A stretch of DNA of 64,000 nt, from the NCBI GenBank assembly GCA_034436355.1, contig DAOTVQ010000038.1, positions 62,001-126,000 on the forward strand. The letters are read 5' to 3'. Numbering within the stretch: position 1 is the stretch's first letter; each line of letters opens with the position of its first letter. Below the pieces are notes generated by a model that was given only the letters and a program-made list of their open reading frames with translations, was not told the DNA's origin and did not search any database. This stretch comes from CP2-2F sp034436355 (GTDB lineage: Bacteria > Chloroflexota > Anaerolineae > Aggregatilineales > UBA2796). Shown in pieces: positions 52,062 to 60,681 of the stretch. The position numbers and the translations under genes were made by a program.

Positions 52062-52340
52062 ATGTCTGAATACATTTCGCTTGATCCTGAATACAGTCTC
52101 GATCCCGATATTGTCAGCCTGATCACCAACCTTGATTTGGCACCGGATGGCGCTGAGTCCTATCTTGACCGTGCAGCGGGCGAGGTCGGCTCACCATTAG
52201 CGCAGTTTCTCTTCCAGATTGAAGGCTTGATGGCGCTTGAGATCGAAAATAACCGCCTCACCGTCCGCCGCGATCCCGACGTTGAATGGCACGCCCTGAT
52301 TGATGAAATCGCCGAAGCACTGAAGGAGTTTTTCCTCTAA
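52062..52340 (+). CDS. Nfu N-terminal-domain protein
   Basis: A 92-residue protein made of a single Nfu_N/NifU N-terminal-like domain: AGEVGSPLAQFLFQIEGLM followed by ALEIENNRLTVRRDPDVEWH. In full Nfu proteins this domain precedes the CxxC Fe-S scaffold, which is missing here, and there is no Cys at all. A role in Fe-S assembly is thus possible only through partners. Its TAA overlaps the next ATG by one base. A TATCATAAT stretch just upstream (about 52049-52057) may be the -10. Confidence 0.75.
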   Translation: MSEYISLDPEYSLDPDIVSLITNLDLAPDGAESYLDRAAGEVGSPLAQFLFQIEGLMALEIENNRLTVRRDPDVEWHALIDEIAEALKEFFL

Positions 52341-53059
52341 TGAAGCGTGAATATGTCCGCTGGCACAGCCCCATCCTCAACCGCGATATGGAGATGCTCG
52401 TCTTTGGGCATGGCGGTGCGCGTGTGATCGGCTTCCCAACCTCCAAAGGGCGCTTTTACGAACTGGAAGATTTTGGAATGGTTGGTGCCCTCGCCGATCA
52501 TTTCGAGAACGGCTGGCTGCAAATGTTCTGTGTGGAAGCCATTGACTGGGAACATTGGTATGCCTTTTGGGCGCATCCCGGCGGGCGCGCCTACCGCTAC
52601 GCACAGTACGACGGCTACCTCTATAACGAGGTGCTGCCCTTCACGCGCCACGTGAACCCTAACCCATTTTTGATTACACTTGGTGCAAGTTTTGGCGCGT
52701 ACCACGCCATGAATTTCGGCTTGAAGCATCCCGACGCGGTGAACCGTGTGCTGGGCATGAGCGGACTCTACGATATCCGCATGATGACCGGCGGCTACAG
52801 CGATGAGAATGTCTATTTGAACAATCCGATGCAGTTTATTGAAGGCGAACACGACGGCTGGCGGCTGGATGCCCTGCGCCGCATGGATATCATCATGGCG
52901 ACGGGCAAAGATGATCGCCTGATCGGTAGTGCGCGTGCGCTCTCAGGTGCGCTGTGGAGTAAGGGCATTGGCAATGCGCTGCGTGAGTGGGACGGTTGGT
53001 CGCACGATTGGCAGTATTGGTTCAAGATGGCGCGCTTGTACATCGGCGGACATGATTAG
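52340..53059 (+). CDS. Esterase-family alpha/beta hydrolase
   Basis: A 239-residue esterase D/PHB-depolymerase-like fold: VIGFPTSKGRFYELEDFGMV, MFCVEAIDWEHWY and the nucleophile elbow LGASFGAYHAMNFG with catalytic Ser followed by G-x-x-H. The acid and His would be DDRLIGS and HDW at the C-terminal end (SHDWQYWFK). The family includes enterochelin-esterase-like and formylglutathione-hydrolase-like enzymes. It is coupled to its neighbours by overlapping stop and start codons. Confidence 0.83.
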   Translation: MKREYVRWHSPILNRDMEMLVFGHGGARVIGFPTSKGRFYELEDFGMVGALADHFENGWLQMFCVEAIDWEHWYAFWAHPGGRAYRYAQYDGYLYNEVLPFTRHVNPNPFLITLGASFGAYHAMNFGLKHPDAVNRVLGMSGLYDIRMMTGGYSDENVYLNNPMQFIEGEHDGWRLDALRRMDIIMATGKDDRLIGSARALSGALWSKGIGNALREWDGWSHDWQYWFKMARLYIGGHD

Positions 53060-53964
53060 TGCGCGTCCTGTTCCTATTCCTTGATGGCATTGGGCTTGGT
53101 GAAGATGATCCAAGCCTGAACCCATTTGCAGCAGCACAGCTACCCACCCTAACGGCGCTCAGCGGTGGTTACAAATGGTTGCACAGCACGCCGTGCCTCA
53201 ACTCAGAACGCGCCACCTTCATCCCAACCGACGCACGGCTTGGCATCCCAGGCAGACCACAGAGCGCCACAGGGCAGGCTACCATCCTAACCGGGCGCAA
53301 TGTGCCTGCCGAACTCGGTGAGCATTATGGACCGCACCCCAACGCCGCCATTCGCGCCATCCTTGCTGAAGGGAACATCTACACACACTTGGCAGCGCGT
53401 GGCAAGCGCAGCATTCGCCTTGATGCACATCCGCCGCACTACCTTGCTGAAATTGAGCGCGGCAAGCGCCTGCGAACTGCCATGCAGCACGCTGCCTATG
53501 TTGCCGATGTGCCACTGACCACACTGGCAGACTTACAGGCGAACCGTGCGCTCAGCGCCGATTTTCTAGGCGATGGCTGGCGCGATATCCTCAAAATCGC
53601 TGATGTGCCAGTCCATACGCCGCGGGCAGCCGGCGCGCTGCTGGCAGCCTTAGCGCGTCAGCACGATTTCAGCCTGTTCTCGACGTGGATCACCGATGAG
53701 ATCGGACATCACCGCGATCTGGCGCGTGGTGTTGCGTTCCTCGAACGCTTTGATGGAGTCATGGCAGGCTTGCTGGAAGCGTGGGACGACTCCGAAGGGG
53801 TGATTGTGATCACCAGCGATCACGGCAACTTAGAAGACCTTTCGCACCGCAAGCACACCGAAAACGCCGTGCCAACCGTGCTTATCGGTGCGGCACGCCA
53901 CCAGATCGCCGATCAGATCAGCGCCCTGACCGACCTCACGCCAGCTTTGCTACGTTTGTTCTAG
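53059..53964 (+). CDS. Alkaline-phosphatase-superfamily metalloenzyme (iPGM-like)
   Basis: A 301-residue protein with the two-metal site of the phosphoglycerate mutase/phosphopentomutase clan: LFLFLDGIGLGEDDPSLNPF, nucleophile region SATGQATILTGRNV, STWITDEIGHHRD, VITSDHGNLEDL and HRKHTENAVP. It is shorter than true independent phosphoglycerate mutases (about 500 residues), so the substrate is open: a sugar phosphate or other phosphoester. GTG start at 53059 overlapping the previous stop. Confidence 0.82.
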   Translation: MRVLFLFLDGIGLGEDDPSLNPFAAAQLPTLTALSGGYKWLHSTPCLNSERATFIPTDARLGIPGRPQSATGQATILTGRNVPAELGEHYGPHPNAAIRAILAEGNIYTHLAARGKRSIRLDAHPPHYLAEIERGKRLRTAMQHAAYVADVPLTTLADLQANRALSADFLGDGWRDILKIADVPVHTPRAAGALLAALARQHDFSLFSTWITDEIGHHRDLARGVAFLERFDGVMAGLLEAWDDSEGVIVITSDHGNLEDLSHRKHTENAVPTVLIGAARHQIADQISALTDLTPALLRLF

Positions 53965-54090
53965 TCAACCGGTGGGTTTATCTGCCTTGCCGCGCCTGCT
54001 CAGCGATTTTTTTAGAGTGTCCGCTGCTGCCCATTTCCGCTATAATTAAAGGTTAGTCTGTTTGTAGCGTATCAATGGGGATGGGAAAGT

Positions 54091-54531
54091 ATGAGTGCAA
54101 CAGTACGCAGTCCAGCGGTGCGCGCCGTTCTGCTCTATGAGGGCAAATTCCTGCTAGTGCAGCATCACAACAGATTACCCGGCACCATTGGTCAATGGGG
54201 CTTACCCGGCGGGCGTGTTGAGGCAAGCGACCCAAACCTGATGGCTGCGTTACACCGTGAACTGCACGAAGAATTCGCCATGACCGCCGATGTGGTTGGC
54301 TTTGTAGCGATGTATACTTACCGTGAGCGCGCTCATCACATCTACTTTGCACGTCCGCGTAACATTAATTTCATCATTGACAGCAGCGAGATTCTAAGCA
54401 TCACATGGTGGACGCTTGCCGAAGTGATGCAGTGCCATGCCAACGGTAATTTGCACACAGGCTTTGAGTTGGCAGCCATTCGTGCCAGCCTCTCGCGCTA
54501 TGGCGATCAGATTCGCAGCGGCACTGCCTAG
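54091..54531 (+). CDS. NUDIX hydrolase
   Basis: A 146-residue NUDIX enzyme with a somewhat unusual box: GGRVEASDPNLMAALHRELH followed by EEF, in which the REx2EE core is present but the spacing from the first Glu is one residue longer than consensus. Nucleoside diphosphate-X substrates are expected. A TATAAT at 54041-54046 is a likely -10. The SHMT-GcvT gene follows 57 nt later. Confidence 0.85.
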   Translation: MSATVRSPAVRAVLLYEGKFLLVQHHNRLPGTIGQWGLPGGRVEASDPNLMAALHRELHEEFAMTADVVGFVAMYTYRERAHHIYFARPRNINFIIDSSEILSITWWTLAEVMQCHANGNLHTGFELAAIRASLSRYGDQIRSGTA

Positions 54532-54588
54532 CAGCCTGACCACACCGCTGCCTAGCTAATTTTACCCAACCGCACTTGTGGAGAGACC

Positions 54589-57500
54589 ATGACCTTAAAT
54601 GACTTTCTGTTTCGCGGCGACCTTGCCGACCTTGACCCTGACCTTGCTGATCTGATCAACCTTGAGGCAGAACGCCAGCGCCGCCGCCTGATCATGATCG
54701 CGTCCGAGTCCACCGTGCCATATGCCGTGCGGCAAGCGCTCACCTCACACTACCATAACTTGTATACGGAAGGCTATCCGCCGGACGAGATGCGGACGAT
54801 GCCGGAGACAGACCTGCTCGACTTTGACCGCCACCTTGCCGACTTCCGCCGCTACAGCGATCCGCGCTACTACAAAGGCACCGAATTTGCCAACTTGGTT
54901 GAGTCTTTGGCGCGGCGGCGTGCCGCAGAACTCTTTGCCACCGAGCGCCTGAGCGCTGATCGACTTTTTGTGAATGTGCAGCCCTTAAGCGGCGCGCCCG
55001 CCAACAGTGCCGTCTACACCGCCCTGATCGCACCCGGTGATACGATCATGGGCATGGATTTGCTGCACGGCGGTCACCTGACGCATGGCAGCCCGGTGGC
55101 GCGCAGCGGCAAACAATACAACGCTGTTTTCTATGGCGTTCACCCTGAGACAGAATTAATTGACTACGAAGGCGCTTATAGCACTGCTATGCAGCACCGC
55201 CCGAAGATCATCATCGGCGGCTATTCTTCCTACCCGCTGGCGCCGAATTGGCAAAAATTGCGCGAGATTGCCGATGCCTGCGGCGCGCTGCTGCTGGCAG
55301 ATGTGGCGCATGTGGCAGGCTTGATTGTTGCCGGCGTCTATCCTTCACCCATTGGCATTGCAGACATCGTGACCTTCACCACCCACAAAACGCTCGGCGG
55401 ACCGCGTGGCGCAATCATCATCACGCACCGCGCCGACCTCGCCAAAAAGCTGGATCGCGGCGTCTTTCCCGGCGAGCAAGGCGGACCGCACATGAACAGC
55501 ATCGCTGCCCTTGCCGTTGCCCTGAAGCTGGCAAAGACTGAGCAGTTCAAAGCGTTGCAAGCCCAAACCGTCAAGAATGCGGCGCGCCTTGCCGAAAAGC
55601 TGACTGAACACGGCTTGCGCTTGGTTTATGGCGGCACGGATACGCATCTGCTGGTGGTCAATGTTCGCACGGTGCGCGGCGCAGATGGCACGCCACTCAG
55701 CGGCGATATGGCAGCGCGCATCCTAGATTTGATCGGCATCACCTGCAACCGCAATACTATCCCCGGCGACACAAGCGCAGCCCGTCCGAGCGGCATTCGG
55801 CTTGGCACACCGTGGATCACGCAGCGCGGCTTCCGTGAGCCTGAAATTGACCGCCTTGCCTCAATTATCGCGCACACCTTGCAGGCAGCGCAGCCATTCA
55901 GCTATACGGGCAAGGGCGGCAAAGAGGATCCGCGTGCCAAACTGCCCTTCAGTGCGCTCAGTGAGGCGCGGCACGCTGTGGCACAGCTCTGCCTAGAAGC
56001 CGGCATTGACTATGAAGCGCCTGTCGTCGGTACGCGCATGACCGAGAAAGGCAAGCAGCACCTAACGCTGTGGGTAGATGAAATGGCAGAGCGCGGTGCG
56101 CTCTCCATTGCGGTGCGCGGTGCTGCCGCCGCGGACTTTTTGCGCGTGGCGCTCACCAGCCGCGTCTACGGTTTAGCGGTGGGCGGCTCTGAGCCAACCA
56201 GCGTGTTGGATAGCGACGGTTCACTGATCGCCAGCGGTGATCTGGAGCGTGTTGGTGAAGATGTCTATCATCTGCACCTGAATGCCGAAGGCGGGCGAGC
56301 GGCGGCGTGGCTGCAAGCGCTCTCAGATGGCTTCACGATCTACGATCCGTTAGATGTCTATGGCAAGTTGGCAGGTGCAGTGGTGGTCAGTGTGCTTGGC
56401 AGACCTGCACAGCCAGTGAGTGTGCCTGTGGGCAGCTTGGCGGGCTTTTCGGCGCACAAAGATTATTTTGTGGGCGCACGTGGCAAGTGCTTGAAGGCAG
56501 AAGGTGGCGCGCCGCTGCCAGTCTTCACATGGCAAGAACCAACCGATCAACCTTTGAAGCGCACGCCCATTTACGAGGCACACAAGCAGCTTGGCGCGAA
56601 AATGGCGCCGTTTGCGGGCTATGAGATGCCGCTTTGGTATAAGAGCGTGAGCGTTGAACATGCCGCCGTCCGCACCGCAGCAGGCATTTTCGATGTGACG
56701 CACATGGGCGTTTGGGATGTGCGCGGGCGCGCTGCGGCACACTTCCTTGATCGGCTGACGACCAACGATGTGCGCGCTCTAAAAGTGGGCGATGCACACT
56801 ACACCTACCTGCTGGATGTTGACGGCGTACCGATGGATGACATTTACATCTATCGCCTTGCCGAAGATCACTTTATGTTGGTGGTGAATGCCAGCAACAA
56901 CGATAAAAATTGGGCATGGGTGAACGCTGTGCTGCGCGGTGAAGTCCAGATCGATCCGTCGCGTCCGTCGGCGCGCCTGCTCGATGATCCGTCCGACGTG
57001 ATTCTGCGCGATTTGCGCGATCCCCAGTACGGCGCGGATTGCCGTGTGGATATTGCCTTGCAAGGGCAAAACAGCCTTGCCCTTTTGCAGGGTATGGCAA
57101 ACAACGAGGCTGATAAAAAGCGCTTGGCAGGCATGGCATGGTCAACTGTTGGGCGCTTTACCTTAGGCGCGTTCGACCTGATCATCTCACGGACGGGCTA
57201 CACTGGTGAGCGCGTTGCCTTTGAGTTATTTGTGCAGCCAACGCAGGCAGCCGCGCTTTTTATGGCGTTGGTAGAAGCAGGCGCTCAACCGTGCGGACTT
57301 GCCAGCCGTGATAGTACGCGCATCGAGGCGGGCTTGCCACTCTACGGGCATGAACTGGGTGGCGATCACGCCTTCACGGCGGGCGATGCAGGCTTTGGCA
57401 GCTACGTGAAGCTCTGGAAGCCGTTCTTTGTTGGCAAGCTGGCATACCTTGCCCGTGAGCAAAAGCGCGAGGCGGTCGTTGTGCGCTTCCGTATGGCGAA

Positions 57501-57771
57501 TAAGGGCGTGCGTCCGCCGCAGCCCGGCGCGGCTGTGCTGGATCGGCGCGGTGGCGTGATCGGCGTGGTAACCTCATGCAGCATTGACTCAGAAGGCTAT
57601 CAGTGCGGGCAAGCATACCTCAAAGAGGAATTCACCGCGCCTGAAACGCCACTGATGATCATGAATGTGGGCAAGGAAACGCGCTTGCCCTCCGCCGTGG
57701 CGCTTGGCGACCGCCTGCCAATTCCCGATGCGGCTGTGGTGCTGCCACGCTTTCCCGTCAAAAAGAAGTAG
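54589..57771 (+). CDS. Serine hydroxymethyltransferase-aminomethyltransferase (SHMT-GcvT) fusion
   Basis: A 1060-residue fusion of two one-carbon enzymes. Residues 1-440 are SHMT: IASESTVPYAVRQALTSHYH, NVQPLSGAPANSAVY, PLP-Lys in TFTTHKTLGGPRGA and NRNTIPGDTSA. Residues from about 657 to the end are GcvT (T-protein): MAPFAGYEMPLWYKSV, VRGRAAAHFLDRLTTNDV, SRTGYTGERVAFELF and ASRDSTRIEAGLPLYGHELG. The ~200-residue middle contains a second, degenerate GcvT-like segment (see findings). The protein would take methylene-THF made by T-protein and use it to form serine from glycine. gcvH and gcvP are not in the window. Confidence 0.93.
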   Translation: MTLNDFLFRGDLADLDPDLADLINLEAERQRRRLIMIASESTVPYAVRQALTSHYHNLYTEGYPPDEMRTMPETDLLDFDRHLADFRRYSDPRYYKGTEFANLVESLARRRAAELFATERLSADRLFVNVQPLSGAPANSAVYTALIAPGDTIMGMDLLHGGHLTHGSPVARSGKQYNAVFYGVHPETELIDYEGAYSTAMQHRPKIIIGGYSSYPLAPNWQKLREIADACGALLLADVAHVAGLIVAGVYPSPIGIADIVTFTTHKTLGGPRGAIIITHRADLAKKLDRGVFPGEQGGPHMNSIAALAVALKLAKTEQFKALQAQTVKNAARLAEKLTEHGLRLVYGGTDTHLLVVNVRTVRGADGTPLSGDMAARILDLIGITCNRNTIPGDTSAARPSGIRLGTPWITQRGFREPEIDRLASIIAHTLQAAQPFSYTGKGGKEDPRAKLPFSALSEARHAVAQLCLEAGIDYEAPVVGTRMTEKGKQHLTLWVDEMAERGALSIAVRGAAAADFLRVALTSRVYGLAVGGSEPTSVLDSDGSLIASGDLERVGEDVYHLHLNAEGGRAAAWLQALSDGFTIYDPLDVYGKLAGAVVVSVLGRPAQPVSVPVGSLAGFSAHKDYFVGARGKCLKAEGGAPLPVFTWQEPTDQPLKRTPIYEAHKQLGAKMAPFAGYEMPLWYKSVSVEHAAVRTAAGIFDVTHMGVWDVRGRAAAHFLDRLTTNDVRALKVGDAHYTYLLDVDGVPMDDIYIYRLAEDHFMLVVNASNNDKNWAWVNAVLRGEVQIDPSRPSARLLDDPSDVILRDLRDPQYGADCRVDIALQGQNSLALLQGMANNEADKKRLAGMAWSTVGRFTLGAFDLIISRTGYTGERVAFELFVQPTQAAALFMALVEAGAQPCGLASRDSTRIEAGLPLYGHELGGDHAFTAGDAGFGSYVKLWKPFFVGKLAYLAREQKREAVVVRFRMANKGVRPPQPGAAVLDRRGGVIGVVTSCSIDSEGYQCGQAYLKEEFTAPETPLMIMNVGKETRLPSAVALGDRLPIPDAAVVLPRFPVKKK

Positions 57772-57794
57772 CGTGCTGTTCATAGGGCGGATGA

Positions 57795-57818
57795 GTGGGC
57801 GGGGCTTATCCTGCCCAC
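57795..57818 (+). terminator. Hairpin after the SHMT-GcvT gene
   Basis: A 9-bp stem GTGGGCGGG / CCTGCCCAC (one G-T pair) lies 23 nt past the stop. No T-run follows, so this is a weak terminator call. Confidence 0.45.
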
Positions 57819-57865
57819 CTGTGGTTGTAGCCGCGCTGTTCACCACATTTCCTTCCTAACGTACC

Positions 57866-57895
57866 CTGACGCCATTTGCCCAAAGCGTGTAAAAT
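57866..57895 (+). promoter_or_regulatory. Probable promoter of fadN
   Basis: CTGACG (57866-57871) and TAAAAT (57890-57895) with an 18-nt spacer, about 40 nt before the ATG at 57937. The leader contains two TTGAAT hexamers 5 nt apart and an ACGGAGAAA ribosome-binding region. Confidence 0.5.
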
Positions 57896-57936
57896 TGAAT
57901 GGAGGTTGAATTAAATTTCCTACGGAGAAATTTTAG

Positions 57937-60336
57937 ATGAGCTATACCATTCGTAAAGTTGGCGTGATCGGCTCTGGCACGATGGGCGGCGGCATTGCTA
58001 CCTTATTAGCAGGTGTGGGCATTCCCGTGGTGTTGCTGGATATTGCCGCCAAAGACACTCAAGTCGGTGATCCGCCTGCCAAGCGCAGCGCCATCGCCAT
58101 CGAGAACATCGAAAAACTGAAGAAAAGCCGCATTCCCGCCATTTTTAACGCCGCGGATCTCGATCTGATCAGCATTGGCAACCTTGAGGATGATCTGCAA
58201 CGCCTTGCCGAGTGTGACTGGATCATCGAGGTGATCGTTGAAAAGCTGCCCGTCAAGCAGGCGTTGATGGAAAAGCTAGAGGCGATCCGCAGACCCAGCG
58301 CGATCATCTCCAGCAATACCTCAGGGCTTTCCATCAACGCCATTGCCGAAGGGCGCAGCGATGCCTTCCAACGGCACTTCCTCGGCACGCATTTCTTCAA
58401 TCCGCCGCGCCACCTGAAGCTGCTAGAGATCATTCCCGGCGCGCACACTGATCCTGCATTGGTGCAGTTTATGGCGAACTTTGCCACTGAAATCTTGGGC
58501 AAGGGCGTGGTCATCTGCAAGGATACGCCGAACTTCATCGCCAACCGTTTCATCAGCATTGCCGGTGGCTTCGGCATGAATTACGCCTATGATCACGGCT
58601 ACACCGTTGAAGAAATTGATATGCTGACGGGTCCGCTGATTGGGCGTCCGAAATCAGGCACCTTCCGCCTTGCTGACGTGGTCGGTGTGGATGTGCTGGC
58701 GTATGTGGCGCAAAACCTGCACCCTGCCATTCCTAACGATCCACAGCGTGAGGTGTTGCGGCACGTCGGCACGACGCAGGTTACCGAGTTCCTGATGCAG
58801 AACAACTTCTTGGGCGATAAGACGGGTCAGGGCTTCTTCAAAAAAGTGGAGCGCGACGGTCAGCGCGAATTTTGGGCGCTGAACCTGCGGACGCTGGAAT
58901 ACGAAGCACCCCAAAAGGTGCGCTTTGAAAGTGTGGATAAGCACCGCAAGAATCCGAACACGGGTGCGCGCATCAAGGCGCTCATCGCTGAGACGGATCG
59001 GGCGGGCGTCTATCTGTGGCATTTGCACGCCTTCTACCTGAGCTATGCGGCAACCATGCTGGGCGAAATCGCCGATGACATCGCCAGCATTGATAACGCC
59101 AACAAGTGGGGCTTCAACCATGAGTTGGGCGCCTTCGAGATTTGGGATGCCATTGGCGTGCGCGAGAGCGTGGCGCGCATGAAGGCAGATGGCTACAGCC
59201 TGCCTGCGTGGATAGATGACATGCTTGCCAACGGCTTTGAGACGTTCTATCAGCGCGACTCAAGCGGCGCGGTGACGGGCATCTACAATCCACAGCGCAA
59301 GGCATATGATGCAGTGCTGCCTGATAAAAATATTGTGATGCTGCACCAACTGCGTGCCGCAGGCAAGGTGGTGGAAGAAAACAGCAGCGCTACGCTCTTC
59401 GATATGGGCGATGGCGTTTGTTTGGTAGAGTTCCACACCAAGGCGAACGCGCTCGATAACGACATCTTCGACCTAATTCAGCGCAGCCTTGAGCGCCTAG
59501 ATCGCGGCGAGTTTGATGGCATGGTTATTGGCAATCAGGGCGATTACTTCTCCGCCGGCGCTAATCTGTTCGTGATGGCGATGGCAGCACAGAGCGGGCA
59601 GTTCAACGAGATTGAGAAAATGATCACGGGCGGTCAGCAGTTGATGCAGACCATGCGCTACTTCCCGAAGCCGATTGTGACAGCGCCCTTTGGCGTGACG
59701 GTTGGCGGTGGCGCTGAGATGACCATGACCGGTGCGCGGGTGGTGGCGCACGCCGAACTCTACATCGGCTTGGTGGAGGTTGGCGTTGGCTTGATCCCGG
59801 CCTGGTGCGGCACCAAAGAGATGGTCAAGCGCATCATCACGCCTGCCATGCAAATTCAAAACGCCGACCCGCTGCCACCGCTGCAAAAGGCTTTTGAGCA
59901 GCTTGCACTTGCCAAGACCAGCACCAGCGCGATGGAAGCACGCGAAATGGGCTTCTTGCGCTCGGTTGATCGCATCGTGATGGATAAATCACGCCAGTTG
60001 GCAGAGGCAAAGCGCACAGTGCTAGAGCTACTGGCGGAAGGCTACACACCCACGCCGCCTCACAAACTCTATGCGGCAGGGCGTGATGCCAAGTCCGCGC
60101 TGCACATGGCAGTTTACCAACTGCATCAGGGCAAGTTTGCCAGCGATCACGATGCGAAGCTGGCACGCCACTTAGCACACATCCTCTGCGGCGGCGATGT
60201 GACGGCACCCTCTTGGCTGGATGAACAGTATTTCCTTGACCTAGAGCGTGAGGCAATTCTGAGCCTGCTTGGCGAACAGAAGACGCTGGAGCGCATTCAG
60301 CACATGCTAACCACTGGCAAGCCATTGCGGAACTAG
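57937..60336 (+). CDS. fadN: 3-hydroxyacyl-CoA dehydrogenase / enoyl-CoA hydratase (FadN type)
   Basis: A 799-residue bifunctional beta-oxidation protein with the order found in FadN: N-terminal NAD-dependent dehydrogenase (VGVIGSGTMGGGIATLLAG, ISSNTSGLSINAIAEG, GTHFFNPPRHLKLLEIIPG), middle dehydrogenase repeats and a C-terminal crotonase-like hydratase from about residue 490 (GNQGDYFSAGANLF, FGVTVGGGAEM, AELYIGLVEVGVGLIPAWCG). The hydratase Glu residues are present. Partner thiolase and acyl-CoA dehydrogenase genes are not in the window. It has its own promoter and terminator. Confidence 0.94.
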   Translation: MSYTIRKVGVIGSGTMGGGIATLLAGVGIPVVLLDIAAKDTQVGDPPAKRSAIAIENIEKLKKSRIPAIFNAADLDLISIGNLEDDLQRLAECDWIIEVIVEKLPVKQALMEKLEAIRRPSAIISSNTSGLSINAIAEGRSDAFQRHFLGTHFFNPPRHLKLLEIIPGAHTDPALVQFMANFATEILGKGVVICKDTPNFIANRFISIAGGFGMNYAYDHGYTVEEIDMLTGPLIGRPKSGTFRLADVVGVDVLAYVAQNLHPAIPNDPQREVLRHVGTTQVTEFLMQNNFLGDKTGQGFFKKVERDGQREFWALNLRTLEYEAPQKVRFESVDKHRKNPNTGARIKALIAETDRAGVYLWHLHAFYLSYAATMLGEIADDIASIDNANKWGFNHELGAFEIWDAIGVRESVARMKADGYSLPAWIDDMLANGFETFYQRDSSGAVTGIYNPQRKAYDAVLPDKNIVMLHQLRAAGKVVEENSSATLFDMGDGVCLVEFHTKANALDNDIFDLIQRSLERLDRGEFDGMVIGNQGDYFSAGANLFVMAMAAQSGQFNEIEKMITGGQQLMQTMRYFPKPIVTAPFGVTVGGGAEMTMTGARVVAHAELYIGLVEVGVGLIPAWCGTKEMVKRIITPAMQIQNADPLPPLQKAFEQLALAKTSTSAMEAREMGFLRSVDRIVMDKSRQLAEAKRTVLELLAEGYTPTPPHKLYAAGRDAKSALHMAVYQLHQGKFASDHDAKLARHLAHILCGGDVTAPSWLDEQYFLDLEREAILSLLGEQKTLERIQHMLTTGKPLRN

Positions 60337-60351
60337 CCGCCTGTCTACGCT

Positions 60352-60395
60352 AAACGCCACAGCGCCGAACTTGCGTTCAGCGCTGTGGTTGCGTT
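60352..60395 (+). terminator. Terminator of fadN
   Basis: A long imperfect stem: CCACAGCGC (60357-60365) with GCGCTGTGG (60380-60388), capped by GAAC / GTTC and extended by AAACG / CGTTT with a small bulge. It lies 15 nt past the fadN stop. Confidence 0.75.
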
Positions 60396-60559
60396 TGGTT
60401 AGTTTAGCCCCCTCAAGCTGCCCTGCCCGCACGCTGTAACAGGAGGATAGGATGGACGCCTGCCGCCCATGCATTCAATGGCATTTTCGCGTAGCCTGAC
60501 GGCAGTTGCTGTAGATTTTCCGTGCAAAAGCGCTTTGGGAAGGCTTTCTGCGCCTCAAG

Positions 60560-60610
60560 ACAACCAACAGTATAGAGGTAGGCATACGGGCGATGCCTCT
60601 GATAGGTTGT
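60560..60610. other. Two-layered hairpin between fadN and pucR
   Basis: ACAACC (60560-60565) pairs with GGTTGT (60605-60610) and encloses AGGCAT (60580-60585) / ATGCCT (60593-60598). It lies in the 345-nt gap between the converging fadN and pucR genes and may be part of the pucR 3' region. A possible 15-codon ORF at 60452-60499 has AGGAGG upstream, but there is no other evidence that it is real. Otherwise the gap shows nothing. Confidence 0.35.
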
Positions 60611-60681
60611 TAGAAAAAGTTTGCGGATTTTTTAGGCAGAATGCCGAAGGCGTGCGTAACAGGGCTTATTCGATATACACT

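Noticed and set aside
60452..60499. A 15-codon ORF with AGGAGG upstream
   Set aside because: Shine-Dalgarno-like matches occur by chance, the peptide has no recognisable features, and no promoter is apparent.
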